Shown: positions 43,143 through 54,067 of the stretch, in pieces
Position numbering within the stretch: the stretch's first letter is position 1
Layout: every line of letters begins with the position of its first letter
DNA from: Kluyvera sichuanensis
GTDB lineage: Bacteria; Pseudomonadota; Gammaproteobacteria; Enterobacterales; Enterobacteriaceae
NCBI RefSeq assembly: GCF_014218705.1
Contig: NZ_JABBJF010000007.1
Span: 1 to 64,000, forward strand
DNA: 64,000 nucleotides
Reading direction: 5' to 3'
Position numbers and translations under genes: made by a program
Notes under the pieces: generated by a model
Databases searched by the model: none
Seen by the model: only the letters and a program-made list of their open reading frames with translations
What the model was told of the DNA's origin: nothing

Positions 43143-44472
43143 TCGCAAGTATTTTGGTACCGATGGGATCCGTGGCCGCGTAGGCGATGCGCCAATCACG
43201 CCTGATTTTGTCCTGAAACTCGGTTGGGCAGCGGGTAAAGTGCTGGCAAGCCACGGTTCGCGTAAAATCATTATCGGTAAAGATACCCGCATCTCTGGCT
43301 ATATGCTGGAGTCTGCGCTGGAAGCAGGTCTGGCGGCGGCGGGCTTATCTGCCTCCTTCACCGGCCCAATGCCGACGCCTGCGGTTGCTTATCTGACCCG
43401 CACCTTCCGCGCGGAAGCCGGCATCGTTATCTCTGCATCGCATAACCCGTTCTATGACAACGGCATCAAGTTCTTCTCCATCGACGGCACCAAACTGCCG
43501 GACGAAGTGGAAGAAGCGATTGAAGCCGAAATGGAAAAAGAGATCACCTGTGTGGACTCAGCCGAGCTGGGTAAAGCCAGCCGCATCGTCGATGCTGCGG
43601 GCCGCTACATCGAGTTCTGTAAAGGGACCTTCCCGAACGAACTGAGCCTCAACCACCTGAAAATCGTTGTTGATTGCGCGAACGGCGCCACCTACCACAT
43701 TGCGCCGAATGTACTGCGCGAGCTGGGGGCGAACGTGATTGCTATTGGCTGTGAGCCAAACGGTGTGAACATCAACGAAGAAGTGGGCGCCACCGACGTG
43801 CGTGCGCTGCAGGCGCGCGTGCTGGCGGAAAAAGCCGATCTGGGGATCGCGCTGGACGGCGACGGCGACCGCGTCATCATGGTTGACCACGAAGGTAACA
43901 AAGTCGATGGCGATCAGATCATGTATATCATCGCACGCGAAGCGCTGCGTCAGGGCCAGCTGCGCGGTGGCGCGGTAGGTACGCTGATGAGTAACATGGG
44001 TCTGGAAGTGGCGCTGAAGCAGTTGGGTATTCCATTCACCCGCGCGAAAGTGGGTGACCGCTACGTGCTGGAAAAAATGCAGGAGAAAGGTTGGCGCATC
44101 GGGGCGGAAAACTCCGGTCACGTTATCCTGCTGGATAAAACCACTACCGGTGACGGCATCGTGGCTGGCCTGCAGGTCGTCGCGGCGATGGTTCGCAACC
44201 ACATGAGCCTGCACGATCTGTGCAGTGGCATGAAGATGTTCCCGCAGGTGCTGGTCAACGTCCGCTACACCGACGGTAAATCTAACCCGCTGGAAAATGA
44301 GGTCGTGAAAGCGACGGCAGCAGAAGTGGAAGCGGCGCTGGGTAACCGTGGTCGCGTGCTGCTGCGCAAATCCGGAACCGAACCGCTGATTCGCGTCATG
44401 GTAGAAGGTGAAGAAGAAGCGCAGGTCACTGCGTTCGCTCACCGCATTGCCGATGCGGTAAAAGCGGTATAA
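43135..44472 (+). CDS. glmM: GlmM, phosphoglucosamine mutase
   Basis: A 445-residue enzyme that converts glucosamine-6-phosphate to glucosamine-1-phosphate for UDP-GlcNAc, the precursor of peptidoglycan and lipid A. Active Ser102 sits in ISASHNP, the metal-binding loop is DGDGDR near 241 and the phosphate-binding RKSGTEP near 408. The ATG at 43135 lies within the end of folP (eight-base overlap), giving the E. coli length. A long upstream frame overlapping folP is a shadow. It ends at a strong terminator and connects with RapZ-controlled GlmS activity. Confidence 0.98.
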   Translation: MSNRKYFGTDGIRGRVGDAPITPDFVLKLGWAAGKVLASHGSRKIIIGKDTRISGYMLESALEAGLAAAGLSASFTGPMPTPAVAYLTRTFRAEAGIVISASHNPFYDNGIKFFSIDGTKLPDEVEEAIEAEMEKEITCVDSAELGKASRIVDAAGRYIEFCKGTFPNELSLNHLKIVVDCANGATYHIAPNVLRELGANVIAIGCEPNGVNINEEVGATDVRALQARVLAEKADLGIALDGDGDRVIMVDHEGNKVDGDQIMYIIAREALRQGQLRGGAVGTLMSNMGLEVALKQLGIPFTRAKVGDRYVLEKMQEKGWRIGAENSGHVILLDKTTTGDGIVAGLQVVAAMVRNHMSLHDLCSGMKMFPQVLVNVRYTDGKSNPLENEVVKATAAEVEAALGNRGRVLLRKSGTEPLIRVMVEGEEEAQVTAFAHRIADAVKAV

Positions 44473-44489
44473 CCGTGATGTAAGTGATT

Positions 44490-44515
44490 AAAAAGGTGGC
44501 GCTTGCCGCCTTTTT
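44490..44515 (+). terminator. Terminator of folP-glmM
   Basis: AAAAAGGTGGC, GCTT and GCCGCCTTTTT, with one G-T pair, 17 bases after glmM. Confidence 0.93.
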
Positions 44516-44697
44516 ATTGCTGATTATGCGTTGTTTTGCTGTTTTTTTCCGCAGTTGATACAATGTGTCGAAATTGCCCTTGCGAAGGTCATTCGCTTTG
44601 GTTAGTATTCACACCCGCTTCAGTGGGAAACATAAACATCCCGCTTTATTGGTAGAAGCACTTGGTACGCGGTGTCCCCGCAAGGAACAGGTTGATT

Positions 44698-45030
44698 ATG
44701 TACGAAGCTCTTTTAGTTGTTTTCCTTATTGTAGCGATTGGCCTTGTGGTCCTCGTTATGCTGCAGCAAGGTAAAGGCGCTGATATGGGAGCCTCCTTTG
44801 GAGCAGGCGCTTCCGGCACGTTGTTTGGTTCAAGCGGTTCTGGTAACTTCATGACCCGTATGACCGCTGTGTTTGCGACGCTGTTCTTCATTATCAGTCT
44901 GGTACTGGGCAACATCAACAGTAACAAGACCAATAAAGGAAGCGAGTGGGAGAATCTGACTGCGCCTAAGACTGAGCAAACGACTCAGCCAGCGGCACCG
45001 GCACAGCCGACCAGCGATATCCCGCATTAA
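44698..45030 (+). CDS. secG: SecG, preprotein translocase subunit
   Basis: A 110-residue membrane protein of the SecYEG translocon. Two transmembrane helices (about residues 3-21 and 53-72) flank the glycine-rich loop with GAGASGTLFGSSGSGNF. The C-terminal tail is rich in Pro, Thr and Gln. Start ATG 44698 gives the E. coli length; the frame extends 12 codons upstream without homology, and AAGGAACAGG ahead of the ATG is a usable ribosome site. tRNA-Leu follows 13 bases after the stop, so they may be cotranscribed. Confidence 0.97.
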   Translation: MYEALLVVFLIVAIGLVVLVMLQQGKGADMGASFGAGASGTLFGSSGSGNFMTRMTAVFATLFFIISLVLGNINSNKTNKGSEWENLTAPKTEQTTQPAAPAQPTSDIPH

Positions 45031-45043
45031 TAGTAGTATCCGT

Positions 45044-45130
45044 GCTGAGGTGGTGGAATTGGTAGACACGCTACCTTGAGGTGGTAGTGCCCTAACGGGC
45101 TTGTGGGTTCGAGTCCCATCCTCAGTACCA
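45044..45130 (+). tRNA. leuU: tRNA-Leu, anticodon GAG
   Basis: An 87-base class II tRNA with a long variable arm (TGCCCTAACGGGCTTG region). The acceptor stem is GCTGAGG with CCTCAGT (G1-U72 pair as in E. coli leuU). The anticodon loop TTGAGGT gives GAG at 45078-45080, and the T-loop GGTTCGAGTCC and an encoded CCA end are present. It follows secG, as in E. coli, and reads CUC and CUU codons. Confidence 0.98.
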
Positions 45131-45142
45131 ATATTCCGAAAG

Positions 45143-45169
45143 AAAGACGCTGAAAAGCGTCTTTTTTTT
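45143..45169 (+). terminator. Terminator of secG-leuU
   Basis: AAAGACGC, a 6-base loop and GCGTCTTTTTTTT, 12 bases after the tRNA. Confidence 0.94.
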
Positions 45170-45199
45170 CGTCTGTAGAAAACCACCGTGATTTTATCG

Positions 45200-45227
45200 G
45201 CCGGATAAGGCAACTCCGTTATCCGGC
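45200..45227. repeat. REP-like element, E. coli-type core
   Basis: GCCGGATAAGGC, AACTC and the GTTATCCGGC arm form an imperfect palindrome of the classic REP kind. It stands 11 bases beyond the 3' end of the AhpD-like gene and may protect its transcript. Confidence 0.7.
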
Positions 45228-45237
45228 ACGCTTCGGC

Positions 45238-45774
45238 TTAGTCAGCCTTTGGGAAGTCAACCACGGTGTCGTTCACTCGGTTCACCATATTGGTAAACAG
45301 AATAGCGCTGATGGCGCTGATGGCTTCGATCACCTGACGGTCGCTGAACCCGGCGTCGCGCAGAGCGGCAACATCGGCTTCCGGCAGCGTACCCGCGGTG
45401 GTCACCAGCGTTTGTGAGAATTTTGCCAGCGCGTTGAGATGGGCATCTTCGGCATACTCTGCACGGCGCAGTTCGCGAATCTGTTCACTGCTGAAGCCGG
45501 CTTTTTTCGCCATCATGCTGTGGGCTGCCAGGCAGTAATCGCAGCCGGTAGCTTCGCTCACCGCCAGGTTGATGGTTTCCAGTTCCTTCGCGTTCAGGCT
45601 CCCCTTATGCAGCATGGCGTTGTGCGCCAATGCCTGTTGCAGCGACTCCGGTGAATGCCCACCGATGGTCAGGTAGGCATTTGGCACTTTCCCCATCGCT
45701 TTTTTAATCCCGCCAAAGATCTCTGCGGCTTTACCTGTTGCATCTTGTTCACGAATTTCAGCTAAACGGCTCAT
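45238..45774 (-). CDS. AhpD-like/carboxymuconolactone decarboxylase-family protein
   Basis: A 178-residue all-helical protein of the CMD/AhpD family. The redox signature CDYCLAAH (Cys78, Cys81, His85), preceded by Glu74 in SEATG, matches the proton-relay and peroxidatic cysteine arrangement of AhpD-like alkylhydroperoxidases. I infer a thiol-dependent peroxide-reducing role, but the reductant and substrate are unknown, and other family members are not peroxidases. It diverges from an AraC-type regulator 116 bases away, which may control it. E. coli has neither gene here; it carries yhbX between leuU and argG. Confidence 0.85.
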   Translation of the reverse strand: MSRLAEIREQDATGKAAEIFGGIKKAMGKVPNAYLTIGGHSPESLQQALAHNAMLHKGSLNAKELETINLAVSEATGCDYCLAAHSMMAKKAGFSSEQIRELRRAEYAEDAHLNALAKFSQTLVTTAGTLPEADVAALRDAGFSDRQVIEAISAISAILFTNMVNRVNDTVVDFPKAD

Positions 45775-45890
45775 GACATACTCCTGTTACTAGAGGGTTT
45801 GTAGTGGCAATGACGTCATCTTAGAGGCGTTGGTCGTGCTAGACTGGCACTCTTCGTCTCATCTTTTTGTCTTATCGTCTCAGGAGTGTT

Positions 45891-46796
45891 ATGGATAGCC
45901 TTAGCCATCTTTTGACGCTGTTGGCCCCACGCTGCGAAGTGAATCTTCACTGTCGCTTCGGTGGGCGCTGGCAGGCGGGGCATGATCAGATGCGTGCTGG
46001 CATCGTGCCCTGGCATTTTGTGCTGCGGGGGGAAGGGCGTCTTACCGTGGGGAATCAAACCCGGCATATGCGCGCGGGAGATGTCATTCTGTTGCCCCAC
46101 GGCTCGCCGCATCTAATGGAGAGCCTGATGGAGTGGGGGCAGGTTCTGCCGGTGGCTCACCGCTTTAACGGCACGCTAACCGAAATGCGTACCGGTAGCG
46201 AGAGCGATGCGCTGGAGATGCTGTGCGGCGAGTTCTATTTTGGCCCGCACGTTAGCTGGCTGTTTGCCGAAGAGTCGGAGCTTATTCATCTGCATACCCA
46301 CGAGCGTGACGATTGCCCGGAACTGGAGATTCTGCTCAACGTTCTGGTGCGCGAAAGCCTGGCCGAGCATCCTGGCGGCAGCGCAATTGTGCGAAGCCTC
46401 GGCGATACGCTGCTGGTTTTGCTGCTAAGAACGCTGTTGGGAGCAGAGGAGCCGCCGGGCGGTTTACTGCGCCTGATGCGTGATGAACGATTGATGCCCG
46501 CAGTGCTGGCCGTTCTGGCCGCGCCGGAACAGCCCTGGACGATGGAAAGTATGGCCGCCCGCGCCTTTTTATCACGCGCGACCTTTGCTCGTCACTTTGC
46601 CCGCGCTTACCACCTGACGCCGCAGGCCTGGCTTACCCAGTTACGTATGGCGATGGCCGCCCGATTGCTGCACCAGGACCGACAGGCCCGGCTCGATGTC
46701 ATTGCTGAACGCTGCGGATTCCAGTCGCTGGCATCGTTCTCAAAAACCTTCAAAAAGCACTATGGCCAGACTCCCGGAGAATGGCGACGCCGATAG
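45891..46796 (+). CDS. AraC-family transcriptional regulator
   Basis: A 301-residue regulator with an N-terminal cupin-like ligand-binding domain (about residues 1-150; GEGRLTVGNQTRHMRAGDVI near 53-72 is the cupin core, and a HTHERDDCPE segment follows) and a C-terminal domain with two helix-turn-helix motifs (SMAARAFLSRATFARHF and VIAERCGFQSLASFSKTFKK). The ATG at 45891 has CAGGAG seven bases upstream; the frame could also begin at a TTG at 45867. It diverges from the AhpD-like gene; AraC members of this type often control such a neighbour in answer to an aromatic or reactive compound. The ligand is unknown. Confidence 0.88.
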   Translation: MDSLSHLLTLLAPRCEVNLHCRFGGRWQAGHDQMRAGIVPWHFVLRGEGRLTVGNQTRHMRAGDVILLPHGSPHLMESLMEWGQVLPVAHRFNGTLTEMRTGSESDALEMLCGEFYFGPHVSWLFAEESELIHLHTHERDDCPELEILLNVLVRESLAEHPGGSAIVRSLGDTLLVLLLRTLLGAEEPPGGLLRLMRDERLMPAVLAVLAAPEQPWTMESMAARAFLSRATFARHFARAYHLTPQAWLTQLRMAMAARLLHQDRQARLDVIAERCGFQSLASFSKTFKKHYGQTPGEWRRR

Positions 46797-46816
46797 GGCA
46801 CTCCCTTGATTTTTTA

Positions 46817-46847
46817 GTAGCCCGGCCGAACGCAGTGACGCCGGGAG
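46817..46847. repeat. REP-like element after the AraC gene
   Basis: GTAGCCCGGCCGAACGCAGT followed by GACGCCGGGAG. It closely matches the first arm of 36696-36764, and the reverse complement occurs at 19131-19154. Confidence 0.8.
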
Positions 46848-46872
46848 TGAACTTAAGCAATCCCCAGACGCA

Positions 46873-46897
46873 AAAAAGGCCGCATTAGCGGCCTTTT
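46873..46897. terminator. Bidirectional terminator between the AraC gene and argG
   Basis: AAAAGGCCGC, ATTA and GCGGCCTTTT. The A- and T-tracts on both sides serve the converging genes. Confidence 0.92.
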
Positions 46898-46914
46898 ACC
46901 TTCTCAACGCGGGC

Positions 46915-48392
<1,478 letters not shown>

Positions 48393-48471
48393 AATTCCGC
48401 GCCGTCAGCGCCGGTTGCCACGGTTACCATACCGCGATGGCGTACGCATTTCTTCTGCATAGAATGTGAGG

Positions 48472-48501
48472 TTGACAAGCTGTGATCGAGGTCACTATAC
48501 T
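48472..48501 (+). promoter_or_regulatory. Distal metY-nusA promoter with an overlapping CRP site
   Basis: TTGACA (48472-48477), 18 bases and TATACT (48496-48501). Inside it TGTGA-N6-TCACT at 48481-48496 is a one-mismatch CRP site that covers the spacer and meets the -10 box, so bound CRP would be expected to hinder this promoter while possibly helping argG in the other direction. Coupled regulation of argG and metY by CRP and ArgR is described for E. coli. Confidence 0.83.
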
Positions 48502-48548
48502 GTAGGCCGATTTTACGTCCCGTCCTCGGTACCAAATCCCAGCATTAT

Positions 48549-48577
48549 TTGCACTTTTTGCTCAAAACGAGTAAAAT
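48549..48577 (+). promoter_or_regulatory. Proximal metY promoter
   Basis: TTGCAC (48549-48554), 17 bases and TAAAAT (48572-48577), followed by TTGCCACG and the tRNA 16 bases after the -10 box. The spacing fits a promoter that starts close to the tRNA 5' end. Confidence 0.75.
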
Positions 48578-48592
48578 TTGCCACGTTTCAGG

Positions 48593-48669
<77 letters not shown>

Positions 48670-48792
48670 CTTTCCCTTAGAGTTCATTTTCAAATATACT
48701 GTGAAGACTTAGGCCTTCGTAGCTGGATTTGAAAAAAAATTCTTTCGGAAGGTTCTCCAGGCCGCAGTTGCGGCTATAGGGTTCAGTTATCT

Positions 48793-48818
48793 AAAGCCCC
48801 GATTTATCGGGGTTTTTT
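48793..48818 (+). terminator. First terminator between metY and rimP
   Basis: AAAGCCCCGAT, TT and ATCGGGGTTTTTT. With the second hairpin at 48841-48860 it forms a tandem pair that would limit reading from metY into rimP-nusA, so read-through control is likely. Confidence 0.9.
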
Positions 48819-48840
48819 GTTATCTGACTACAGAATAACT

Positions 48841-48860
48841 GGGCTTTAGGCCCTTTTTTT
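48841..48860 (+). terminator. Second, small terminator before rimP
   Basis: GGGC, a TTTAG loop region and GCCC followed by seven T. The stem is short. It ends only 17 bases before the rimP start, so its T-run lies next to the ribosome site. Confidence 0.65.
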
Positions 48861-48877
48861 ATGTCTTGGGGGTGGGT

Positions 48878-49330
48878 TTGTCCACATTAGAGCAAAAATT
48901 AACAGAGATGATTACAGCGCCGGTTGAAGCCTTGGGCTACGAACTGGTCGGCATCGAATTTGTTCGCGGTCGCACATCCACACTGCGCATCTATATTGAT
49001 AGTGAAGATGGCATCAATGTTGATGATTGTGCTGATGTGAGCCACCAGGTAAGCGCGGTGATGGACGTTGAAGATCCTATTACTGTGGCTTACAACCTGG
49101 AAGTTTCCTCTCCGGGCCTCGACCGTCCTATGTTCACTGCTGAACACTATGTGCGTTTCATGGGTGAAGAGGTTGCGCTGGTCCTGCGTATGGCGGTTCA
49201 GAACCGTCGTAAGTGGCAGGGCGTTATTAAAGCGGTAGACGGTGAGATGATCACCGTGACAGTCGACGGTAAAGATGAAGTGTTCGCGCTGAGTAACATC
49301 CAGAAGGCGAACCTGGTTCCCCACTTTTAA
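48878..49330 (+). CDS. rimP: RimP, ribosome maturation factor
   Basis: A 150-residue protein that binds the free 30S subunit and assists its late assembly. The conserved N-terminus [19 protein letters not shown] follows a TTG codon at 48878, the start used in E. coli (150 residues), with GGGGGTGGG just ahead as ribosome site. A GTG six bases upstream (48872) and a TTG at 48866 are alternatives. It is the first protein gene after metY, 28 bases before nusA. Confidence 0.96.
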   Translation: MSTLEQKLTEMITAPVEALGYELVGIEFVRGRTSTLRIYIDSEDGINVDDCADVSHQVSAVMDVEDPITVAYNLEVSSPGLDRPMFTAEHYVRFMGEEVALVLRMAVQNRRKWQGVIKAVDGEMITVTVDGKDEVFALSNIQKANLVPHF

Positions 49331-49358
49331 CAGTCTGGATTGAGGTGAAAAGCCCGCG

Positions 49359-50846
49359 ATGAACAAAGAAATTTTGGCCGTTGTTGAAGCCGTTTCCAAC
49401 GAAAAATCACTGCCACGCGAGAAAATTTTTGAAGCGCTGGAAAGTGCGCTGGCTACAGCAACGAAGAAAAAATACGAACAAGAGATTGACGTTCGCGTTG
49501 AAATTGACCGTCGTAGCGGTGATTTCGACACCTTCCGTCGTTGGGTTATTGTCGAAGAAGTGACCCAGCCGACTAAAGAAATTACCCTCGAAGCGGCACG
49601 CTTCGAAGACGAAAGCCTGAACGTGGGCGAATACGTTGAAGATCAGATCGAATCTGTCACCTTCGACCGTATCACGACCCAGACTGCAAAACAGGTAATC
49701 GTACAGAAAGTACGTGAAGCCGAACGCGCAATGGTTGTTGACCAGTTCCGTGAGCATGAAGGTGAGATCATCACCGGCGTGGTGAAGAAAGTTAACCGCG
49801 ACAACATCTCCCTGGACCTCGGTAGCAACGCTGAAGCGGTTATCCTGCGTGAAGACATGCTGCCGCGTGAAAACTTCCGTCCAGGCGACCGTATTCGCGG
49901 CGTTCTGTACTCCGTACGTCCGGAAGCGCGCGGTGCGCAGCTCTTCGTCACCCGTTCTAAGCCAGAAATGCTGATCGAACTGTTCCGCATTGAAGTGCCA
50001 GAAATCGGCGAAGAAGTTATCGAAATCAAAGCCGCTGCTCGCGATCCGGGCTCTCGTGCCAAAATCGCTGTGAAGACCAACGACAAACGTATCGACCCAG
50101 TCGGTGCTTGCGTTGGTATGCGCGGCGCGCGTGTTCAGGCGGTTTCTACCGAGCTGGGCGGCGAACGTATCGATATCGTGCTGTGGGACGACAACCCGGC
50201 GCAGTTCGTGATCAACGCGATGGCTCCGGCTGACGTGGCATCTATTGTGGTTGACGAAGACAAGCACACCATGGATATCGCGGTTGAAGCGGGTAACCTG
50301 GCGCAGGCGATTGGCCGTAACGGTCAGAACGTCCGTCTGGCGTCTCAGCTGAGCGGCTGGGAACTCAACGTCATGACCGTTGATGACCTGCAGGCGAAGC
50401 ACCAGGCTGAAGCACACGCGGCTATCGATACCTTCACTAAATATCTCGATATTGATGAAGATTTCTCTACCGTGCTGGTTGAAGAAGGCTTCTCCACGCT
50501 GGAAGAACTGGCCTACGTGCCAATGAAAGAACTGCTGGCTATTGATGGCCTGGATGAAGACACCGTTGAAGCACTGCGCGAGCGTGCTAAAAACGCACTG
50601 ACCACTCTGGCACTGGCCCAGGAAGAGAGCCTCGGTGATAATAAACCGGCTGACGATCTGCTGAATCTGGAAGGATTGGATCGTGAGATGGCCTTCAAAC
50701 TGGCTGCCCGTGGTGTTTGTACGCTGGAAGATCTCGCCGAACAGGGTATTGATGATCTGGTGGATATCGAAGGCTTAACCGACGAGAAAGCCGGTGAGCT
50801 GATTATGGCTGCCCGTAATATCTGCTGGTTCGGTGACGAAGCGTAA
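49359..50846 (+). CDS. nusA: NusA, transcription termination/antitermination factor
   Basis: A 495-residue factor that binds elongating RNA polymerase and takes part in pausing, intrinsic termination and rRNA antitermination. The domain order is an N-terminal polymerase-binding domain (1-125), S1 (about 135-200), KH1 and KH2 (about 202-345, with [19 protein letters not shown] and [12 protein letters not shown]), then two acidic repeats AR1 and AR2 (about 360-425 and 435-495). The length equals that of E. coli NusA. Cotranscribed with rimP and infB (24 bases downstream). Confidence 0.98.
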   Translation: MNKEILAVVEAVSNEKSLPREKIFEALESALATATKKKYEQEIDVRVEIDRRSGDFDTFRRWVIVEEVTQPTKEITLEAARFEDESLNVGEYVEDQIESVTFDRITTQTAKQVIVQKVREAERAMVVDQFREHEGEIITGVVKKVNRDNISLDLGSNAEAVILREDMLPRENFRPGDRIRGVLYSVRPEARGAQLFVTRSKPEMLIELFRIEVPEIGEEVIEIKAAARDPGSRAKIAVKTNDKRIDPVGACVGMRGARVQAVSTELGGERIDIVLWDDNPAQFVINAMAPADVASIVVDEDKHTMDIAVEAGNLAQAIGRNGQNVRLASQLSGWELNVMTVDDLQAKHQAEAHAAIDTFTKYLDIDEDFSTVLVEEGFSTLEELAYVPMKELLAIDGLDEDTVEALRERAKNALTTLALAQEESLGDNKPADDLLNLEGLDREMAFKLAARGVCTLEDLAEQGIDDLVDIEGLTDEKAGELIMAARNICWFGDEA

Positions 50847-50870
50847 TAAACTGTAGCAGGAAGGAACAGT

Positions 50871-53561
50871 ATGACAGATGTAACCGTAAAAACGCTGGCT
50901 GCAGAAATACAGACCTCCGTGGATCGCCTGGTACAGCAATTTGCTGATGCGGGCATCCCGAAGGGCGCTGATGACTCTGTGTCCGCACAAGAGAAGCAAA
51001 CCTTACTGGCGCATCTGAACCGTGAAAATGGTTCTGCTCCAGATAAGTTGACTTTGCAGCGCAAAACGCGCAGTACTCTCAACATTCCAGGTACCGGTGG
51101 AAAAAGCAAATCGGTACAAATCGAAGTCCGCAAGACACGCACCTTTGTGAAACGCGATCCGCAAGAGGCTGAACGCCTGGCCGCGGAAGAGCAGGCGCAG
51201 CGTGAAGCGGAAGAGCAAGCCCGTCGTGAAGCTGAAGAAGCAGCTAAACGCGAGGCGCAACAAAAAGCTGAACGTGAGGCCGCAGAAAAAGCTAATCGTG
51301 AAGCCGCTGATAAAGCGAAACGTGAAGCTGCGGAAAAAGACAAAGTGAGCAATCAACAGACCGACGATATGACCAAAACTGCCCAGGCCGAAAAAGCCCG
51401 CCGTGAAAGTGAAGCTGCCGAGCTGAAGCGCAAAGCGGAAGAAGAAGCACGTCGCAAGCTTGAAGAAGAAGCGCGCCGCGTAGCGGAAGAAGCTCGCCGT
51501 ATGGCAGAAGAAAACGAGAAGAATGGTGTGAATACCGCTGAACCGATTGAAGATGCTAGCGATTATCACGTCACCACCTCTCAGCACGCTCGACAGGCTG
51601 AAGACGAAAATGACCGCGAAGTTGAAGGTGGTCGTGGCCGTACCCGCACTGCGGCGAAAGCAGCTCGTCCTCAGAAGAAAGGCAACAAACACGCTGAATC
51701 TAAAGCCGATCGCGAAGAAGCACGTGCTGCTGGTCGCGGTGGTAAAGGTGGCAAGCGTAAAGGTTCCGCACTGCAACAGGGCTTCCAGAAGCCGGTTCAG
51801 GCCGTTAACCGTGACGTTGTGATTGGCGAAACCATCACCGTTGGCGATCTGGCTAACAAGATGGCGGTGAAAGGCTCTCAGGTCATCAAAGCGATGATGA
51901 AACTGGGCGCCATGGCCACCATCAACCAGGTCATCGACCAGGAAACCGCACAGCTGGTTGCCGAAGAGATGGGCCACAAAGTTATCCTGCGTCGTGAAAA
52001 CGAGCTGGAAGAAGCGGTAATGAGCGACCGTGACACCGGTGCTGCGGCTGAACCGCGCGCACCAGTTGTGACCATCATGGGTCACGTTGACCACGGTAAA
52101 ACCTCTCTGCTGGACTACATTCGTTCTACGAAAGTGGCCTCTGGCGAAGCGGGCGGCATTACCCAGCACATCGGTGCATATCACGTTGAAACTGAAAACG
52201 GGATGATCACCTTCCTGGATACCCCGGGTCACGCCGCGTTTACCTCCATGCGTGCTCGTGGTGCTCAGGCAACGGATATCGTTGTTCTGGTTGTTGCAGC
52301 AGACGACGGCGTGATGCCGCAGACCATCGAAGCAATCCAGCACGCGAAAGCGGCGCAGGTGCCTCTGGTTGTTGCTGTGAACAAAATCGATAAGCCAGAA
52401 GCCGATATGGACCGCGTGAAGAACGAACTGTCTCAGTACGGCGTTATGCCGGAAGAGTGGGGCGGCGAATCGCAGTTCATTCCAGTATCTGCAAAAGCGG
52501 GTACCGGTATCGACGACCTGCTGAACGCTATCCTGCTGCAGGCTGAAGTTCTGGAGCTGAAAGCGGTTCGTAAAGGTATGGCGAGCGGTGCGGTTATCGA
52601 ATCCTTCCTGGATAAAGGTCGTGGCCCAGTTGCTACCGTCCTGGTTCGCGAAGGTACCCTGAACAAGGGCGATATCGTGCTGTGTGGCTTCGAATACGGC
52701 CGCGTTCGTGCGATGCGTAACGAACTGGGTCAGGAAGTGCTGGAAGCGGGTCCATCCATTCCAGTGGAAATCCTCGGTCTGTCCGGTGTTCCGGCTGCCG
52801 GTGACGAAGTGACCGTCGTTCGTGACGAGAAGAAAGCGCGTGAAGTTGCTCTGTACCGTCAGGGTAAATTCCGTGAAGTTAAACTGGCTCGTCAGCAGAA
52901 ATCTAAACTCGAGAACATGTTCGCCAACATGACCGAAGGCGAAGTTCACGAAGTGAACATCGTACTGAAGGCTGACGTACAGGGTTCTGTGGAAGCGATC
53001 TCCGACTCCTTGCTGAAACTGTCTACCGACGAAGTGAAAGTGAAGATCATCGGTTCTGGCGTAGGTGGTATCACCGAAACCGACGCAACCCTGGCTGCAG
53101 CATCCAATGCTATCCTGGTTGGCTTCAACGTACGTGCTGATGCCTCTGCACGTAAAGTTATCGAGTCAGAAAGCCTGGATCTGCGCTACTACTCCGTCAT
53201 CTATAACCTGATCGACGAAGTGAAAGCGGCAATGAGCGGCATGCTGTCCCCAGAACTGAAACAGCAGATCATTGGTCTGGCTGAAGTACGTGACGTGTTC
53301 AAATCACCGAAATTTGGTGCGATCGCGGGCTGTATGGTTACCGAAGGTACCATCAAGCGTCACAACCCAATCCGCGTTCTGCGCGACAACGTGGTTATCT
53401 ATGAAGGCGAGCTGGAATCCCTGCGCCGCTTCAAAGATGACGTTAACGAAGTCCGTAACGGCATGGAATGTGGTATCGGCGTTAAGAACTACAACGACGT
53501 TCGCGTTGGCGATATGATCGAAGTGTTCGAAATCATCGAAATCCAACGTACCATCGCTTAA
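50871..53561 (+). CDS. infB: Translation initiation factor IF2
   Basis: An 896-residue GTPase that brings initiator tRNA to the 30S subunit and joins the subunits. It has a winged N-terminal domain (1-50), a long charged helical region of repeated Glu/Ala/Arg units (about 95-215), the G2 region and a G domain with GHVDHGKT at 404-411, DTPGH and NKID, then domains II to IV. Internal starts for the shorter isoforms IF2-2 and IF2-3 are visible: GTG at 51345 (VSNQQ, residue 159) and ATG at 51369 (MTK, residue 167), as in E. coli. AGGAAGGAA precedes the ATG. It is six residues longer than E. coli IF2 (890). Confidence 0.98.
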   Translation: MTDVTVKTLAAEIQTSVDRLVQQFADAGIPKGADDSVSAQEKQTLLAHLNRENGSAPDKLTLQRKTRSTLNIPGTGGKSKSVQIEVRKTRTFVKRDPQEAERLAAEEQAQREAEEQARREAEEAAKREAQQKAEREAAEKANREAADKAKREAAEKDKVSNQQTDDMTKTAQAEKARRESEAAELKRKAEEEARRKLEEEARRVAEEARRMAEENEKNGVNTAEPIEDASDYHVTTSQHARQAEDENDREVEGGRGRTRTAAKAARPQKKGNKHAESKADREEARAAGRGGKGGKRKGSALQQGFQKPVQAVNRDVVIGETITVGDLANKMAVKGSQVIKAMMKLGAMATINQVIDQETAQLVAEEMGHKVILRRENELEEAVMSDRDTGAAAEPRAPVVTIMGHVDHGKTSLLDYIRSTKVASGEAGGITQHIGAYHVETENGMITFLDTPGHAAFTSMRARGAQATDIVVLVVAADDGVMPQTIEAIQHAKAAQVPLVVAVNKIDKPEADMDRVKNELSQYGVMPEEWGGESQFIPVSAKAGTGIDDLLNAILLQAEVLELKAVRKGMASGAVIESFLDKGRGPVATVLVREGTLNKGDIVLCGFEYGRVRAMRNELGQEVLEAGPSIPVEILGLSGVPAAGDEVTVVRDEKKAREVALYRQGKFREVKLARQQKSKLENMFANMTEGEVHEVNIVLKADVQGSVEAISDSLLKLSTDEVKVKIIGSGVGGITETDATLAAASNAILVGFNVRADASARKVIESESLDLRYYSVIYNLIDEVKAAMSGMLSPELKQQIIGLAEVRDVFKSPKFGAIAGCMVTEGTIKRHNPIRVLRDNVVIYEGELESLRRFKDDVNEVRNGMECGIGVKNYNDVRVGDMIEVFEIIEIQRTIA

Positions 53562-53582
53562 TCTTCGTTAAGATTGTCGATT

Positions 53583-53612
53583 GTAGGCCGGGATCGCCTC
53601 GCGCAACCCGGC
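53583..53612. repeat. REP-like element between infB and rbfA
   Basis: GTAGGCCGGGATCGCCTCGC followed by GCAACCCGGC, an imperfect palindrome 21 bases after infB. Related to, but diverged from, the GTAGCCCGG family elsewhere in the window. Confidence 0.6.
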
Positions 53613-53621
53613 AATTATTTC

Positions 53622-53646
53622 AAAAGGGGCTGATAGCCCCTTTTTT
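53622..53646 (+). terminator. Terminator between infB and rbfA
   Basis: AAAAGGGGC, TGATA and GCCCCTTTTTT. A strong hairpin and T-run in the middle of the nusA operon, 17 bases before rbfA, so rbfA-truB must rely on partial read-through. Confidence 0.9.
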
Positions 53647-53662
53647 GTCTGGAGAATTTATT

Positions 53663-54067
53663 ATGGCGAAAGAATTTGGTCGCCCGCAGCGCGTGGCCCA
53701 GGAGATGCAAAAAGAGATCGCAATCATCCTGCAGCGCGAAATTAAAGATCCTCGTCTGGGTATGATGACCACCGTTTCCGGTGTCGAAATGTCCCGTGAC
53801 CTGGCCTATGCCAAAGTGTTTGTCACCTTCCTGAACGATAAAGATGAAGCGGCGATTAAATCCGGCATCAAAGCACTGCAGGAAGCCTCTGGTTTTATCC
53901 GCTCCCTGCTCGGGAAAGCGATGCGCCTGCGTATCGTGCCGGAACTGACCTTCTTCTACGACAACTCGCTGGTTGAAGGTATGCGCATGTCTAACCTGGT
54001 GACCAGCGTGGTGAAGCATGACGACGAACGTCGTGTGAACCCAGCGGACGACAGCAAGGAGGACTGA
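53663..54067 (+). CDS. rbfA: RbfA, ribosome-binding factor A
   Basis: A 134-residue KH-domain protein needed for maturation of the 5' end of 16S rRNA and for growth at low temperature. The start is ATG 53663, giving [19 protein letters not shown]; an earlier codon at 53645 lies in the terminator T-run. The GLTPLT-type KH turn is represented by [27 protein letters not shown] precedes the start. The stop TGA shares its last base with the truB ATG. Confidence 0.97.
   Translation: MAKEFGRPQRVAQEMQKEIAIILQREIKDPRLGMMTTVSGVEMSRDLAYAKVFVTFLNDKDEAAIKSGIKALQEASGFIRSLLGKAMRLRIVPELTFFYDNSLVEGMRMSNLVTSVVKHDDERRVNPADDSKED

Noticed and set aside
45044-45130. tRNA-Leu as an active integration site for a genomic island
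   Set aside because: No integrase, no phage or plasmid genes; only two small genes and argG follow before the next core operon. The 18-base relic at 48517 is reported separately as a historic hint.
51170-51520. Repeated GAAGC/GCGGAAGAA units in infB as a possible minisatellite or CRISPR-like array
   Set aside because: Units are irregular and encode the charged helix of the IF2 N-terminal region, normal for enterobacteria; no spacers.
51003-52949. 648-codon minus-strand frame opposite infB
   Set aside because: Antisense shadow with Phe-rich low-complexity translation of the Glu/Ala/Arg repeat region.
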